Made by a program: the position numbers and the translations under genes. This document shows, one piece after another, positions 25,813-34,152 of a stretch of 54,716 nt of DNA. Numbering within the stretch: the first letter of the stretch is position 1; every line of letters starts with the position of its first letter. Source of the stretch: RYN-428 sp035551995. Its GTDB lineage: Bacteria > Planctomycetota > Phycisphaerae > Tepidisphaerales > Tepidisphaeraceae. The stretch covers positions 1 through 54,716 of the forward strand of contig DASZME010000036.1 of NCBI GenBank assembly GCA_035551995.1, given 5' to 3'. The notes beneath the pieces are model-generated. The model did no database searches. It was not told the origin of the DNA and worked only from the letters and a program-made list of their open reading frames with translations.

Positions 25813-26221
25813 TTGTGTCTCGCCGTCGTAAACAGGGCGCCGACAATCGACTTGCGTTTCCGCACGTCGGCGCCTTTGGGGGAACAAGTTCATTTACGGC
25901 CGAAACATTGAGATGTTTTACGGAAATAACCCATCATGTGCCGTACGAGACGGATCTTGACCACGAATTTTTCGCTTCCACTACCACTCACCGTCACGGC
26001 CGTCATCTTGCGATCCGGCGGGCAAAGATGGGCGCTACGCTGCCAACCCCGCGGGCGCCTCCGACCCGGGCAAAACGCGTTTTGCGGCTTTGACGAGATA
26101 CGCCATCGTCGATCGCTGTCTTGACCAGGGCCGGGTTTGATTTATTTGACGACGTTCGATCTTCGATCATCGCCTCACCTCCGGTTTGCCTCCACCGCTC
26201 GACCCTCTATACTGACTGACG
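25813..26221. other. Divergent intergenic region with a 16-bp palindrome
   Basis: These 409 bases lie between the GDSL hydrolase and nusB. A perfect palindrome, GCAAAACGCGTTTTGC (26070-26085), is the only clear structured site and could be a dimeric regulator's operator or a small hairpin. The nusB promoter is at the right edge (TATACT, 26208-26213). No gene is supported here. Confidence 0.45.
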
Positions 26222-26224
26222 ATG
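26208..26224 (+). promoter_or_regulatory. nusB-ftsY -10 box close to the start codon
   Basis: TATACT at 26208-26213 ends 8 nt before the nusB ATG (26222), and there is no Shine-Dalgarno sequence. Transcription would start at or next to the start codon, predicting a leaderless or near-leaderless mRNA. Confidence 0.4.
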
Positions 26225-26638
26225 TTGAAAAAGCGGAAGATGCGCGAATTGGCGATGCAAGTCGTCTACCTCTGGGATTGTCTGGCCGATCGCGATATGG
26301 ATCAGGCCCGGCAAATCGTCGCCGACGGAACCAAGGACTCCAACGTGCAGCAAGCCGCCCTGGAAATGGCCGGTGGCGCCTGGGACAAGCGCGAAACCAT
26401 CGACAAATGGGTCGAGCGCCTCGCCCCCCAATGGCCCCCCCGGCGTCAGCCCGCCGTCGATCGAAGCCTGATCCGCATCGCCGTCTGGGAACTCACCGAC
26501 GCCGACACGCCTCCCAAAGTCGTGATTGACGAAGCGATCGAATTGGCCAAACAGTTTTCCACGGAAAATAGCGCGTCGTTCATCAATGGCGTGCTGGACG
26601 CCGTCCTCAAGGAACGCCAGGCCCTGGTGCAAGAGTAA
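26222..26638 (+). CDS. nusB: Transcription antitermination factor NusB
   Basis: A 138-residue all-helical RNA-binding protein of the rRNA antitermination complex (binds boxA with NusE/S10). Family features include the N-terminal KRKMRELAMQVVYLWD, the central DRSLIRIAVWEL and the C-terminal VVIDEAIELAKQFSTENSASFINGVLDAV. The length is normal. It ends in TAATG, overlapping the ftsY start by one base, so the two genes are cotranscribed and probably translationally coupled. Confidence 0.95.
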   Translation: MLKKRKMRELAMQVVYLWDCLADRDMDQARQIVADGTKDSNVQQAALEMAGGAWDKRETIDKWVERLAPQWPPRRQPAVDRSLIRIAVWELTDADTPPKVVIDEAIELAKQFSTENSASFINGVLDAVLKERQALVQE

Positions 26639-27570
26639 TGGCTTTCTTCTCCAAGACGCTCGACAAACTAAAAGGGGCGCTCCGCAAAACCCGTGAGATC
26701 ATGCTCACGGACGTGCGGACGCTGTTCATCCCCGGTCGGCAGATCGACGATGCGTTTTTGATCGAGCTGGAAGAACGCTTTGTCGCCTCCGACATCGGCG
26801 TCGGCAACACCGAAAAAATCATCGCCGCCGTTCGCGACAGCTGGCGTTTGGGAAAAATCCGCAACGCCAAAGAAGCCGAGACCATCATCCGCGAGCAGAT
26901 GGTCGGCATGTTCGGATCGGTGGCCGACCGTGAACTGAAACTGTCGCCGACCGGCCCAACGGTCATTCTCGTCGCGGGCGTGAACGGGGCCGGCAAAACG
27001 ACGAGCATCGCCAAGCTCGCCTGGCTGCTCAAGGAGCAGATGGGCAAGAAAGTGATGCTGTGCGCGAGCGATACTTTCCGCGCCGGCGCCGTCCATCAGC
27101 TTTCGATCTGGGCGGAACGGCTTGGCGTGGAGATCATCAAGCATAAGCAGGGCGCCGACCCGGCGGCCGTCGCCTACGACGCCTGCGAGGCGGCCAAATC
27201 CCGCGGCGCCGACATCCTGATCGTCGACACGGCCGGCCGCTTGCCCACGCAGGAGCCGCTGATTCGCGAGCTGGTCAAAATTCGCGACGTCGTCGCCAAG
27301 CGGATCGAAGGGGCGCCGCACGAGGCGTTGCTGGTGCTCGATTCGACGACGGGACAAAACGCCATTCAGCAGGCGAAGGTATTTGGCAACGCCATTAAAG
27401 TTACGGGTATTTTCCTGGCGAAGTTGGATGGGACAGCCAAGGGTGGCGTGGTGATGTCGATCAAGGAGCAGTTGAATATTCCAGTTAAGTTTATTGGGTT
27501 GGGGGAGACGCCGCAGGATATCGAGACGTTCGATCCGGAGCGGTTTGTGGATGCGCTGTTTGGAGGATGA
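26638..27570 (+). CDS. ftsY: Signal recognition particle receptor FtsY
   Basis: This 310-residue SRP GTPase docks SRP-ribosome complexes at the membrane. It has an N domain (about 1-95) and a G domain: P-loop GVNGAGKTTS, the DTFRAGAVHQL segment, DTAGRLPTQ, TKLD-equivalent AKLDGTAKGG, and the C-terminal GLGETPQDIETFDPERFVDALFGG. It is a short form without the acidic A domain of some proteobacterial FtsY proteins. Pairing with nusB is notable; planctomycete operons of this kind place ftsY after small housekeeping genes. The start is fixed by the overlap with nusB. Confidence 0.97.
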   Translation: MAFFSKTLDKLKGALRKTREIMLTDVRTLFIPGRQIDDAFLIELEERFVASDIGVGNTEKIIAAVRDSWRLGKIRNAKEAETIIREQMVGMFGSVADRELKLSPTGPTVILVAGVNGAGKTTSIAKLAWLLKEQMGKKVMLCASDTFRAGAVHQLSIWAERLGVEIIKHKQGADPAAVAYDACEAAKSRGADILIVDTAGRLPTQEPLIRELVKIRDVVAKRIEGAPHEALLVLDSTTGQNAIQQAKVFGNAIKVTGIFLAKLDGTAKGGVVMSIKEQLNIPVKFIGLGETPQDIETFDPERFVDALFGG

Positions 27571-27718
27571 GGGGGGCGGAAATCCGAAATGGGAAACTCG
27601 AAATCCGAACTCCGAATCAGATCCGAATGTCCAACGACCCAGCGGTTGCAGAGCGACCACCCGCCGCGGCTTCTTTGAGCGGCTTATCCGTCTTTCGGAT
27701 TCGGATTCGACTTTTCCA
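27571..27718. repeat. Degenerate TCCGAAT-type simple repeat
   Basis: Behind ftsY lies a run of near-tandem TCCGAA/TCCGAAT words (about 27580-27632), with the complementary ATTCGGATTCG near 27695-27712. The stretch can fold back on itself. Similar words are common intergenic repeats in many bacteria. No gene is supported. Confidence 0.4.
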
Positions 27719-27922
27719 TTACAGGTTTTCCATCATCCGATCCACCGCGATCGACAGCTTCAAATCATTTTCGTATCGCCTGGCCCGAACGGCGCCCCGG
27801 AGCCTTCGGACCTTTCTTCGGCGAACGTCGCTGCCGGCGCTGAGCAAAGCCATCAGCTGGCGAAGCAAAACCCGCCCCGGCTTGCGGCGGCGCTTGGAGG
27901 ATGTATCGGTGGTGTTTGACAT
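27719..27922 (-). CDS. Orphan FlgM-like (anti-sigma-28) small protein
   Basis: A 67-residue basic protein. GGAG stands 8 nt before the ATG at 27922. The C-terminal half, DVRRRKVRRLRGAVRARRY followed by ENDLKLSIAVDRMMENL, matches the pattern of the FlgM anti-sigma-28 C-terminal helices (R-x-x-K-V…I/V-x-x-G-x-Y-x-x-D…K-L…A…R-M/L…L). No flagellar gene is nearby. The N-terminal 30 residues are rich in Lys, Arg and Ser. It may instead be another small helical protein. The assignment rests on pattern only. Confidence 0.5.
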   Translation of the reverse strand: MSNTTDTSSKRRRKPGRVLLRQLMALLSAGSDVRRRKVRRLRGAVRARRYENDLKLSIAVDRMMENL

Positions 27923-28446
27923 ATCTCACTCTCCGCATCGGCCCGGCAGGGAGCGCGTCTTCAACCGTCTTTAAAATTTTCCCCCGCCAACGGCTCGATC
28001 GGCGCAACCGCTCGCGTTATGGGTCGTATAATCCTAATTTCCAGAAAAATTCCGGACATGGGCGGGCGCCAAAGGCGGATCAAACTCTCGAATCAGTATG
28101 TCTAATCATTGCTCTACAATAAATAATGCACTCCATAATTGGTTGAATAGCTAAATGGCTATCGAGTCAATGTAGTTTCCCTGTTATCGCGCCACGATTG
28201 TCTCGATTGATCGCGCGAGAATCCGTTGGATCCGATATGGCATAATGCGCCGATCGTCGATCCGGCCGGGCACGCCGCCGGAGGTCAGCGGGCGCCGGCG
28301 AACCCGTGAGGTGACGGGAGAATCGGAGACACATGCTCATTCGCCGCGCATCGGTCGGGCGGAACTCAGTCTGCGAGTCGTTGTTCTGCGGGCTGGCATT
28401 TCGCGTTTTGTTCGCTAAAGTGGCCCGAGTAAAAGTATGGGGTCCC
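27923..28446. other. Gene-free region with an AT-rich island
   Basis: These 524 bases lie upstream of both the FlgM-like gene (minus) and the MarR gene (plus). TATAAT at 28024-28031 and CATAAT near 28237 are candidate -10 boxes. The stretch 28095-28185 is strikingly AT-rich against the local background and contains TAGC-TAAATG-GCTA. It could hold MarR operator sites or be recently acquired sequence. No tRNA or coding region is seen. Confidence 0.4.
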
Positions 28447-29043
28447 ATGCAAATACCGCGACGCCGATCTTCCGCCGAGACGACTTCACCGCCCGACGGA
28501 CGCGTTCGCGACGTGTTGGATTCGATTCGGAGAGTGGTGCGCGTTCTGCGCGTCGGATCGCGCGATGCCGAGAAGCGGGTGGGGCTTAGCGGCGCTCAGC
28601 TCTTTGTTTTGCAAAAACTTTCCGAAACGAAGGTGCTTTCCGTCAATGAACTGGCCGAGCGCACCCATACCCATCAAAGCTCCGTATCGGTCGTCGTGCA
28701 GCGGTTGGTCGAACGCGGGTTGGCGGCTCGCACGCGATCGCGAAAAGACGCGCGGCAATTGCAGCTTTCAGTCACACGCGCTGGACGAGCCGTCCTTCGA
28801 TCGGCGCCGGCCGCGGCACAGGAACAACTGATCGAAGCGCTGGGCCGCATGAGCGATTCGAATGTGGCGCAGCTTTCCACGTCGCTCGAACGGCTGCTGG
28901 ACTTGCTGGGCATCGACGCGAGCGAGCCGGCGGCGATGTTGTTTGAAGACGACGACGAAGTCCATCGCGCCGCCGCGGCGAAGATTACGACAAAAAAGTC
29001 TCCCAAGGGTCAGGCGGATGGCGGAACACGAAAAAGAAATTGA
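28447..29043 (+). CDS. MarR family transcriptional regulator
   Basis: About 198 residues. The central winged helix-turn-helix (about 40-135) shows LSGAQLFVLQKLSETKVLSVNELAERTHTHQSSVSVVVQRLVERGLAARTRSRKDARQLQLSVTRAGRAVL, with the recognition helix HQSSVSVVVQRLVE and the basic wing RSRKDARQ. The C-terminal tail is acidic, then Lys-rich. The ATG at 28447 with GGGG upstream is preferred over the one at 28333. Its last 26 bases overlap the CLC channel gene, so it probably regulates that gene together with itself in response to an unknown ligand. Confidence 0.9.
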   Translation: MQIPRRRSSAETTSPPDGRVRDVLDSIRRVVRVLRVGSRDAEKRVGLSGAQLFVLQKLSETKVLSVNELAERTHTHQSSVSVVVQRLVERGLAARTRSRKDARQLQLSVTRAGRAVLRSAPAAAQEQLIEALGRMSDSNVAQLSTSLERLLDLLGIDASEPAAMLFEDDDEVHRAAAAKITTKKSPKGQADGGTRKRN

Positions 29044-31009
29044 GCGCGCGACGACCACCGAAGGTCTTCCCGTTTCCATGTCGATGGGCCCCGCGATCGA
29101 AGCGGCTCATGTGCCGCGGCAATCGTCGCTGGTCAGCCCGCGCGTTTTGTTCATCAGCTTCCTGGCGATCGCCGTCGCGATGGCGGCGGCGTTGATCGCG
29201 CAGCTTCTGATGCGGCTGATCTCGCTCGTTACCCACATCGCATTTTATGGGCAGTTCGCCACTCGCCTCGATGAGCATTCCATGCCCGCCGGAAATCACC
29301 TGGGCGCCTGGGTAATCGTCGTGCCGGTGATCGGAGGATTAATCGTCGGCGTCATGGCGCGGTTTGGCCACAAGGCGATTCGCGGCCACGGGATTCCCGA
29401 GGCGATGGAGCAGGTGCTGCTCAATCAGAGCCGGATTCCGCCGCGAATTACGTTTCTCAAACCGTTGTCGGCGGCGGTGGCGATCGGTACCGGCGGACCG
29501 TTCGGCGCCGAAGGGCCGATCATCGCCACCGGCGGCGCGCTGGGATCGCTGGTGGGGCAGATCATCACGACCACCGCGATCGAGCGTAAGACGCTGCTCG
29601 CCGCCGGCGCAGCGGCGGGAATGGCGGCGACCTTCGGAAGCCCGGTATCGGCGGTTCTTCTCGCGATCGAATTGCTGCTGTTCGAATATCGCGCCCGTTC
29701 GTTGATTCCCGTCGCGCTGGCCAGCGTGACCGCGGCGGGAGTGAGGGTTTTCTTCGACGGCGTACATCCGGTCTTCGCGATGCCCGACCTCGTGCGGCCC
29801 GCCGGATGGGCGCTGGCGATTTATATCGCGCTGGGCGGCGTCGTCGGGGTCATCTCCGTCGGCGTGACGCGGGCGGTCTACTGGGTAGAGGATCTGTTCG
29901 AGCATCTTCCGTTACATTGGATGTGGTGGCCGGCGGTGGGAGCCGTCGCGGTGGGCGTGATCGGATATTTCGCGCCCCTGACGCTTGGCGTGGGATATTC
30001 AAACATCAGCCGCCTCATTTCGTTCGGCGCCCCTGGCAATGAAACCTTCACGATCAAATTTATCGCGATCTTGTGCCTGCTGAAATTCGTTTCGTGGGCG
30101 GTGGCGCTGGGAAGCGGTACGTCCGGCGGAACGCTGGCGCCGTTGTTCACGATCGGCGGGGGCGCGGGCGCGCTGCTCGGGGCGGGGGCGGCGCGTTTGT
30201 TTCCCGGCGGCGGGGTGGATATTCGCGTGGCGGCGCTGGTGGGAATGGCGGCGATGTTCGCCGGGGCGTCGCGGGCGATGCTGGCCAGCGCGGTTTTCGC
30301 GTTCGAGACAACGCTGCAGCCGCTGGGGTTATTGCCGCTGCTGGGCGGTTGCACGGCGGCGTTTCTGGCGTCGGCGCTGTTGATGCGCAACACGATCATG
30401 ACCGAAAAAATCGCCCGCCGCGGCGTGCGCGTGCCGGCGGAGTATGAAGCCGATTTTCTGGACGGCGTGTTGGTCGCCGACGTGTGCAGCAAAGGGAGTG
30501 TTTCCCTGCGCGCCCATGACACGCTGGCGGCCGTTCGCCAGTGGATTTCGAGCGGCGGAGGGGGTGCGAGCCATCAGGGATTTCCCGTGCTGAACGAGGC
30601 GGGCCACTTGCAGGGCGTGCTGACGCGGCGCGATCTTCTGAATCCACAGGCGCCGGTCGATCGGAAGATCGGCCAGATGATTTCACGCCGGCCGACCGTG
30701 ATCTACGAAGATTCAACGCTGCGCGAGGCGGCTGATCATATGGTTCGCCATGACGTGGGACGATTGCCGGTGATATCCCGGAAGGAGCCGTGGAAGGTCA
30801 TTGGCATGGTGACGCGAAGCGACGTTCTGGGGGCGCATCGAACGAGGATTAAGGATTTGGAACCGGCGCGGGCGCGGCCGTGGACAATGCGTAAGTCGCG
30901 TTCGGTGGAGAAGCGGGAGGTAGCCGCCGGTCGCGAAACACGCCCCGCAAGCGGGGCCGCTAAACAAGAAGACGCTAAACGGGAAGACGCTAAGACTGAC
31001 GAGCGATGA
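29018..31009 (+). CDS. CLC-type chloride channel/antiporter with CBS domains
   Basis: A 663-residue inner-membrane protein. The CLC core (about 35-460) shows the selectivity-filter motifs GHGIPEAM (Ser of GSGIP replaced by His, as in a known bacterial subgroup), GTGGPFGAEGP with the gating Glu, and GSGTSGGTLAPLFTIGGG. Two CBS domains follow (about 485-620: VADVCSKGSVSLRAHDTL… and MISRRPTVIYEDSTLREAADHMVRHDVGRLPVIS), which may bind adenosine nucleotides. The start at 29018 overlaps the MarR gene. The last 27 or so residues include GRETRPASGAAKQ, encoded by an inverted R1 repeat, and a short EDAK repeat, so the C terminus appears to have been extended by repeat insertion. Confidence 0.92.
   Translation: MAEHEKEIERATTTEGLPVSMSMGPAIEAAHVPRQSSLVSPRVLFISFLAIAVAMAAALIAQLLMRLISLVTHIAFYGQFATRLDEHSMPAGNHLGAWVIVVPVIGGLIVGVMARFGHKAIRGHGIPEAMEQVLLNQSRIPPRITFLKPLSAAVAIGTGGPFGAEGPIIATGGALGSLVGQIITTTAIERKTLLAAGAAAGMAATFGSPVSAVLLAIELLLFEYRARSLIPVALASVTAAGVRVFFDGVHPVFAMPDLVRPAGWALAIYIALGGVVGVISVGVTRAVYWVEDLFEHLPLHWMWWPAVGAVAVGVIGYFAPLTLGVGYSNISRLISFGAPGNETFTIKFIAILCLLKFVSWAVALGSGTSGGTLAPLFTIGGGAGALLGAGAARLFPGGGVDIRVAALVGMAAMFAGASRAMLASAVFAFETTLQPLGLLPLLGGCTAAFLASALLMRNTIMTEKIARRGVRVPAEYEADFLDGVLVADVCSKGSVSLRAHDTLAAVRQWISSGGGGASHQGFPVLNEAGHLQGVLTRRDLLNPQAPVDRKIGQMISRRPTVIYEDSTLREAADHMVRHDVGRLPVISRKEPWKVIGMVTRSDVLGAHRTRIKDLEPARARPWTMRKSRSVEKREVAAGRETRPASGAAKQEDAKREDAKTDER
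30929..30965 (-). repeat. R1 dispersed repeat inside the CLC coding sequence
   Basis: The minus strand reads GTTTAGCGGCCCCGCTTGCGG and continues GGCGTGTTTCGCGACCG, the R1 core. In the plus-strand frame it encodes RETRPASGAAK near the C terminus of the CLC protein. This copy lacks the 3' tail of the long copies. Confidence 0.75.
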
Positions 31010-31173
31010 TTTAAGTATGAATGCAACGTCGAGGCGTCAGGCAGCCGAACTCAGATGAAAAGACCCAGCGTTGCCGGGCGGGGACGAATGCAGTTCCTGA
31101 TTTTCTTGTCGCTTCCTTCAACTTTGTGAAATTTTTTTTTGCCGATGGGGCAAAGCAATTCGCGTGAGCAGAT

Positions 31174-31833
31174 TCACGCCTTCGCCCCGAATCGCAATTC
31201 CGTTCCCGCGCGCAGGCGCACGAGATTCGCGCGGTGTTTGAAAATGATCATGGCGGTCACGAGTACCGCGAAAAGCAATAGCGGCAGTTGCCGGCCGAAA
31301 ATGTCCCAGCGACGGGCCAGACCGACGAAAAGGTAAACAACCGTGAAAACCGAGGCGGCCAGAATCGAGCCGACGCTGACGTAACGGGTCAGCTTGAAAA
31401 CGACGGCGAACGTCAGCAGGGCGACGACGGCGGCAATCGTGTAATAGGGGAAGACGCCGAGGATCACGCCGGCGCTGGTGGCGACGCCTTTGCCGCCCTT
31501 GAAACCGAGAAACACGCTGCACATGTGCCCGACAATGGCGGCGAAACCGACCGACAGCCACAGCGCGTACTCGATCGCGTCCATGGCGTTAAAATGCAGG
31601 ACCGCGCCGGCGGCAAGCGTCGGTATCAACCCTTTCAGCATGTCGAGGACAAAAACCAGGGCAAAGAATTTTCCGCCGAGCAGTCGCCCAAGATTTGTCG
31701 CTCCGATGTTCCCGCTGCCGGCCTTGCGCGGATCGACGCCGTTGGCCAATCCCACGATCAATCCGAACGGAACGGACCCCGCCAGGTAAGCGAGGGGAAC
31801 GAACATCAGCAGCACGGCCGGCGCGGTTGTCAT
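31174..31833 (-). CDS. plsY: Acyl-phosphate:glycerol-3-phosphate acyltransferase PlsY
   Basis: A 219-residue inner-membrane enzyme that transfers an acyl chain from acyl-phosphate to glycerol-3-phosphate in the first step of phospholipid synthesis. The three family motifs are present: AGSVPFGLIVG, GSGNIGATNLGR, and GFKGGKGVATSAG. About five to seven hydrophobic segments are visible. The ATG at 31833 opens directly into the first membrane segment. It is not linked to plsX here. Confidence 0.95.
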   Translation of the reverse strand: MTTAPAVLLMFVPLAYLAGSVPFGLIVGLANGVDPRKAGSGNIGATNLGRLLGGKFFALVFVLDMLKGLIPTLAAGAVLHFNAMDAIEYALWLSVGFAAIVGHMCSVFLGFKGGKGVATSAGVILGVFPYYTIAAVVALLTFAVVFKLTRYVSVGSILAASVFTVVYLFVGLARRWDIFGRQLPLLLFAVLVTAMIIFKHRANLVRLRAGTELRFGAKA

Positions 31834-31883
31834 GCCGATGTTTTACCGTATGGCATGGGCCGTGTCGCGGTCGCGCCAGGCGC

Positions 31884-33053
31884 CTACCGCAGCTTCGTGT
31901 CGCTATTGCTGATGCCGCGCAGCGCCAGGTTCAGCGCGTCTACGTTGCTGGCCAGTCGCTTGGCTTCGGAAACGTCGATGATTTGCTTGGTAAACAATTC
32001 GGTCAGATGCTGGTCGAAGCTCTGGCTGCCGGATTCGCGGTTGCCGACGCACCCTTTTAGTTTCTCGAATTCGCCTTCGAGAATATATTTTCGCACCAGG
32101 GGCGTGGCGAACATGATTTCGACGACGGGGACGCGGCCTTTGCCGTCGCGACGGCGCGCCAAGCGCTGCGTCAGGACGGCGACCAAATTTAATCCGAGCT
32201 GCGTCTGCTGTAATTCCTTCTGGTCGGGGAGGAACAGCGAGACCATGCGCTCGACGGTCATCGGGGCGTTGGTGGCGTGCACCGTCGTGAAAACAAGGTG
32301 GCCAGTGTCGGCGGCGCGCAGGGCGGTCGTCATGGAAAAACTGTCGCGGATTTCACCGATCAGAATTACATCGGGATCTTGCCGCATCATGGCGCGCAGG
32401 GCATAGTCGTAGCTTTCGGAGTCCTGGCCGACCTCGACCTGGCTCACCATGCTTTTAATGTTTTCATGCTGAAATTCGATCGGATCTTCGACCGTGATGA
32501 TTCGCTCGGACCGATTTTTGTTGATCCGGCCGATGATCGAAGCCAGCGTCGTCGATTTGCCCGAGCCGGTGGTTCCGGAGACGACAACGATGCCGCGATG
32601 CACCTCGGCGAGTTGTTCGACCTGCGGCGGAAGGGCCAGGTCATCCATGTTTGGAATTTTGGTGACGATCCGGCGCATGACGATCGCGTACCGTTCCTTG
32701 CTGTGGAAAATATTGGTGCGGAAACGGGCGCTTTTGTCGGGCATGGGGAATGCGAGATCGACCGATCCCCGCTTTTCGAGAATCTCGCGTTTTTCGGCGC
32801 CGCTGGATTGAGAGTTGCAAATTTCGTTGACGTATTCTTTCATCAAGTCGTCGCTGAGCGGCGGCAAGTCGAGGAATTTCGGTTTGCCGTCGGCGCGGAT
32901 CATGGGGACGGCGCCGCCCTGAAGATGGATGTCCGAGCCGTTGATCTTGATCGCGGTGCGACAAAAATCGACAAGCGTTACCCTGCGTTCTTGAACGGAA
33001 ATCGCAGGTGTAGCCGCGGGGATGGCCGGCTTGGCGGTGGAGTCAGTGGTCAT
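31884..33053 (-). CDS. PilT/PilU-type pilus retraction ATPase
   Basis: A 389-residue hexameric secretion-type ATPase. An N-terminal PAS-like domain (about 25-120, TLVDFCRTAIKINGSDIHLQGG) precedes the RecA-like core: Walker A GTTGSGKSTT, Asp box ERIITVEDPIEF, Walker B PDVILIGEIRD and His box HLVFTTVHATNAP. AAGGA lies 5 nt before the ATG. It probably powers retraction of type IV pili for twitching or DNA uptake, consistent with comEC in the same window. No pilin genes are adjacent. The subtype (PilT versus PilU) cannot be settled by eye. Confidence 0.92.
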   Translation of the reverse strand: MTTDSTAKPAIPAATPAISVQERRVTLVDFCRTAIKINGSDIHLQGGAVPMIRADGKPKFLDLPPLSDDLMKEYVNEICNSQSSGAEKREILEKRGSVDLAFPMPDKSARFRTNIFHSKERYAIVMRRIVTKIPNMDDLALPPQVEQLAEVHRGIVVVSGTTGSGKSTTLASIIGRINKNRSERIITVEDPIEFQHENIKSMVSQVEVGQDSESYDYALRAMMRQDPDVILIGEIRDSFSMTTALRAADTGHLVFTTVHATNAPMTVERMVSLFLPDQKELQQTQLGLNLVAVLTQRLARRRDGKGRVPVVEIMFATPLVRKYILEGEFEKLKGCVGNRESGSQSFDQHLTELFTKQIIDVSEAKRLASNVDALNLALRGISNSDTKLR

Positions 33054-33151
33054 ACGCGTCCTTGAAAGGCGAATGATGGCGTCAATACATCGACGCCGTT
33101 GGCGGGATTATCCGCCGATAATGCTCATTTGGCAATCAATTTCACAAGCGC

Positions 33152-33178
33152 AAAAAAAACCGCCGGGGTGAGCGGCGG
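33152..33178 (-). terminator. Intrinsic terminator behind the 233-residue membrane protein
   Basis: On the minus strand a CCGCCG/CGGCGG stem with a 7-nt loop is followed by eight T residues. It lies 35-60 bp beyond the stop codon of the gene at 33213-33914. Confidence 0.8.
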
Positions 33179-33212
33179 CAAGAGACATCCATTTGAATTC
33201 GGCGCGTCGCGA

Positions 33213-33914
33213 TCAGGAATAGGCGGTCGCGTCGTCGGATTCGGCCGCGAAGCGCTGCTCGACTTTGGCGAATCCCACCCGCACGACGCCGACAAGCAGC
33301 AGGATCAACCCGGTGGCGGCCGAGACCAAGCCGATAGTCTGTTGAGCTTGTGCCTGATGCCAGCGCTCGTGCTGTTGATCGTGAAGCATACGATCCGGAC
33401 GCGACTGGCCGTGCGGGGACTGATCGCCGCGCAGTCGATCCCCGTGCGGCGGATGGCTTTCGGGCGGTCCGTCTTCTCGCGGCGAGGGACCGCGATGACC
33501 GGGCCCGCGATTTTCCGGATCAAAAGGAGGCGGGGCTTCGGGAGGCGGCGAATGATCAAGATCGCGGTCGGGAGGATTCTGCGACGGGGAAGCGGGCGCG
33601 ACGGTCGATTCAGCGACGGTGTTCGCCATCGGCACGCCGCGTCCCAGCCACCACGCGCCGCCGCCGGCGATCATGAGCCCGACTCCCACGGCCGATAACG
33701 TCACCCCTTGCCGCAGCGAAACCAGCCAATAGGGCGGCGTTCCGGGAAAGCGCGTAACACCCTTTTCCAACGCGGTTTGCATCAGCGCAAATCGCTCCCG
33801 ATCCCGCTGCCAGCGGGTGATGGACCAGCCGATCACCAAAAGTATCGCCGCAACGCCGAGCGCCGTACTGAGCATGTCAAACGGCGGGGCGGGCTGTTGT
33901 GCGACAAAGATCAT
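33213..33914 (-). CDS. Unknown membrane protein, DUF6249-like
   Basis: A 233-residue protein with three hydrophobic segments (about 13-33, 68-90 and 190-212). The first is followed by WSITRWQRDRERFALMQTALEKGV, a pattern seen in DUF6249-type membrane proteins that often accompany sigma factors. A long Pro/His/Asp-rich, presumably disordered region lies between segments 2 and 3. AGGAG lies 5 nt before the ATG. It is divergent from the ECF sigma gene (about 240 bp between them) and ends at a clear intrinsic terminator. Confidence 0.7.
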   Translation of the reverse strand: MIFVAQQPAPPFDMLSTALGVAAILLVIGWSITRWQRDRERFALMQTALEKGVTRFPGTPPYWLVSLRQGVTLSAVGVGLMIAGGGAWWLGRGVPMANTVAESTVAPASPSQNPPDRDLDHSPPPEAPPPFDPENRGPGHRGPSPREDGPPESHPPHGDRLRGDQSPHGQSRPDRMLHDQQHERWHQAQAQQTIGLVSAATGLILLLVGVVRVGFAKVEQRFAAESDDATAYS

Positions 33915-34152
33915 CGATGCTCCTGGCGATACTGCCGTGATGTTAGTGATGCCCGGCGTCGCCCGGGTTTCACCAAATTATTGTAAGGGCGAGGCATGAC
34001 CGAATAAACTCGAAATCTCGACCGTATAAACGGCCTTTTGCCGGTGATGCGGAATATCGATTATTTTGAGTATGATAGTCGGTTGAATTTTGAAACCGAC
34101 AATCGGCCCGAGCACACCAAACCGGATGCTCAGATTGCAATGAGACCGCCGC

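Noticed and set aside
33152..33178. Terminator at 33152-33178 assigned to the PilT-type gene
   Set aside because: It lies upstream of PilT, not downstream; orientation and distance fit the 233-residue membrane protein gene.
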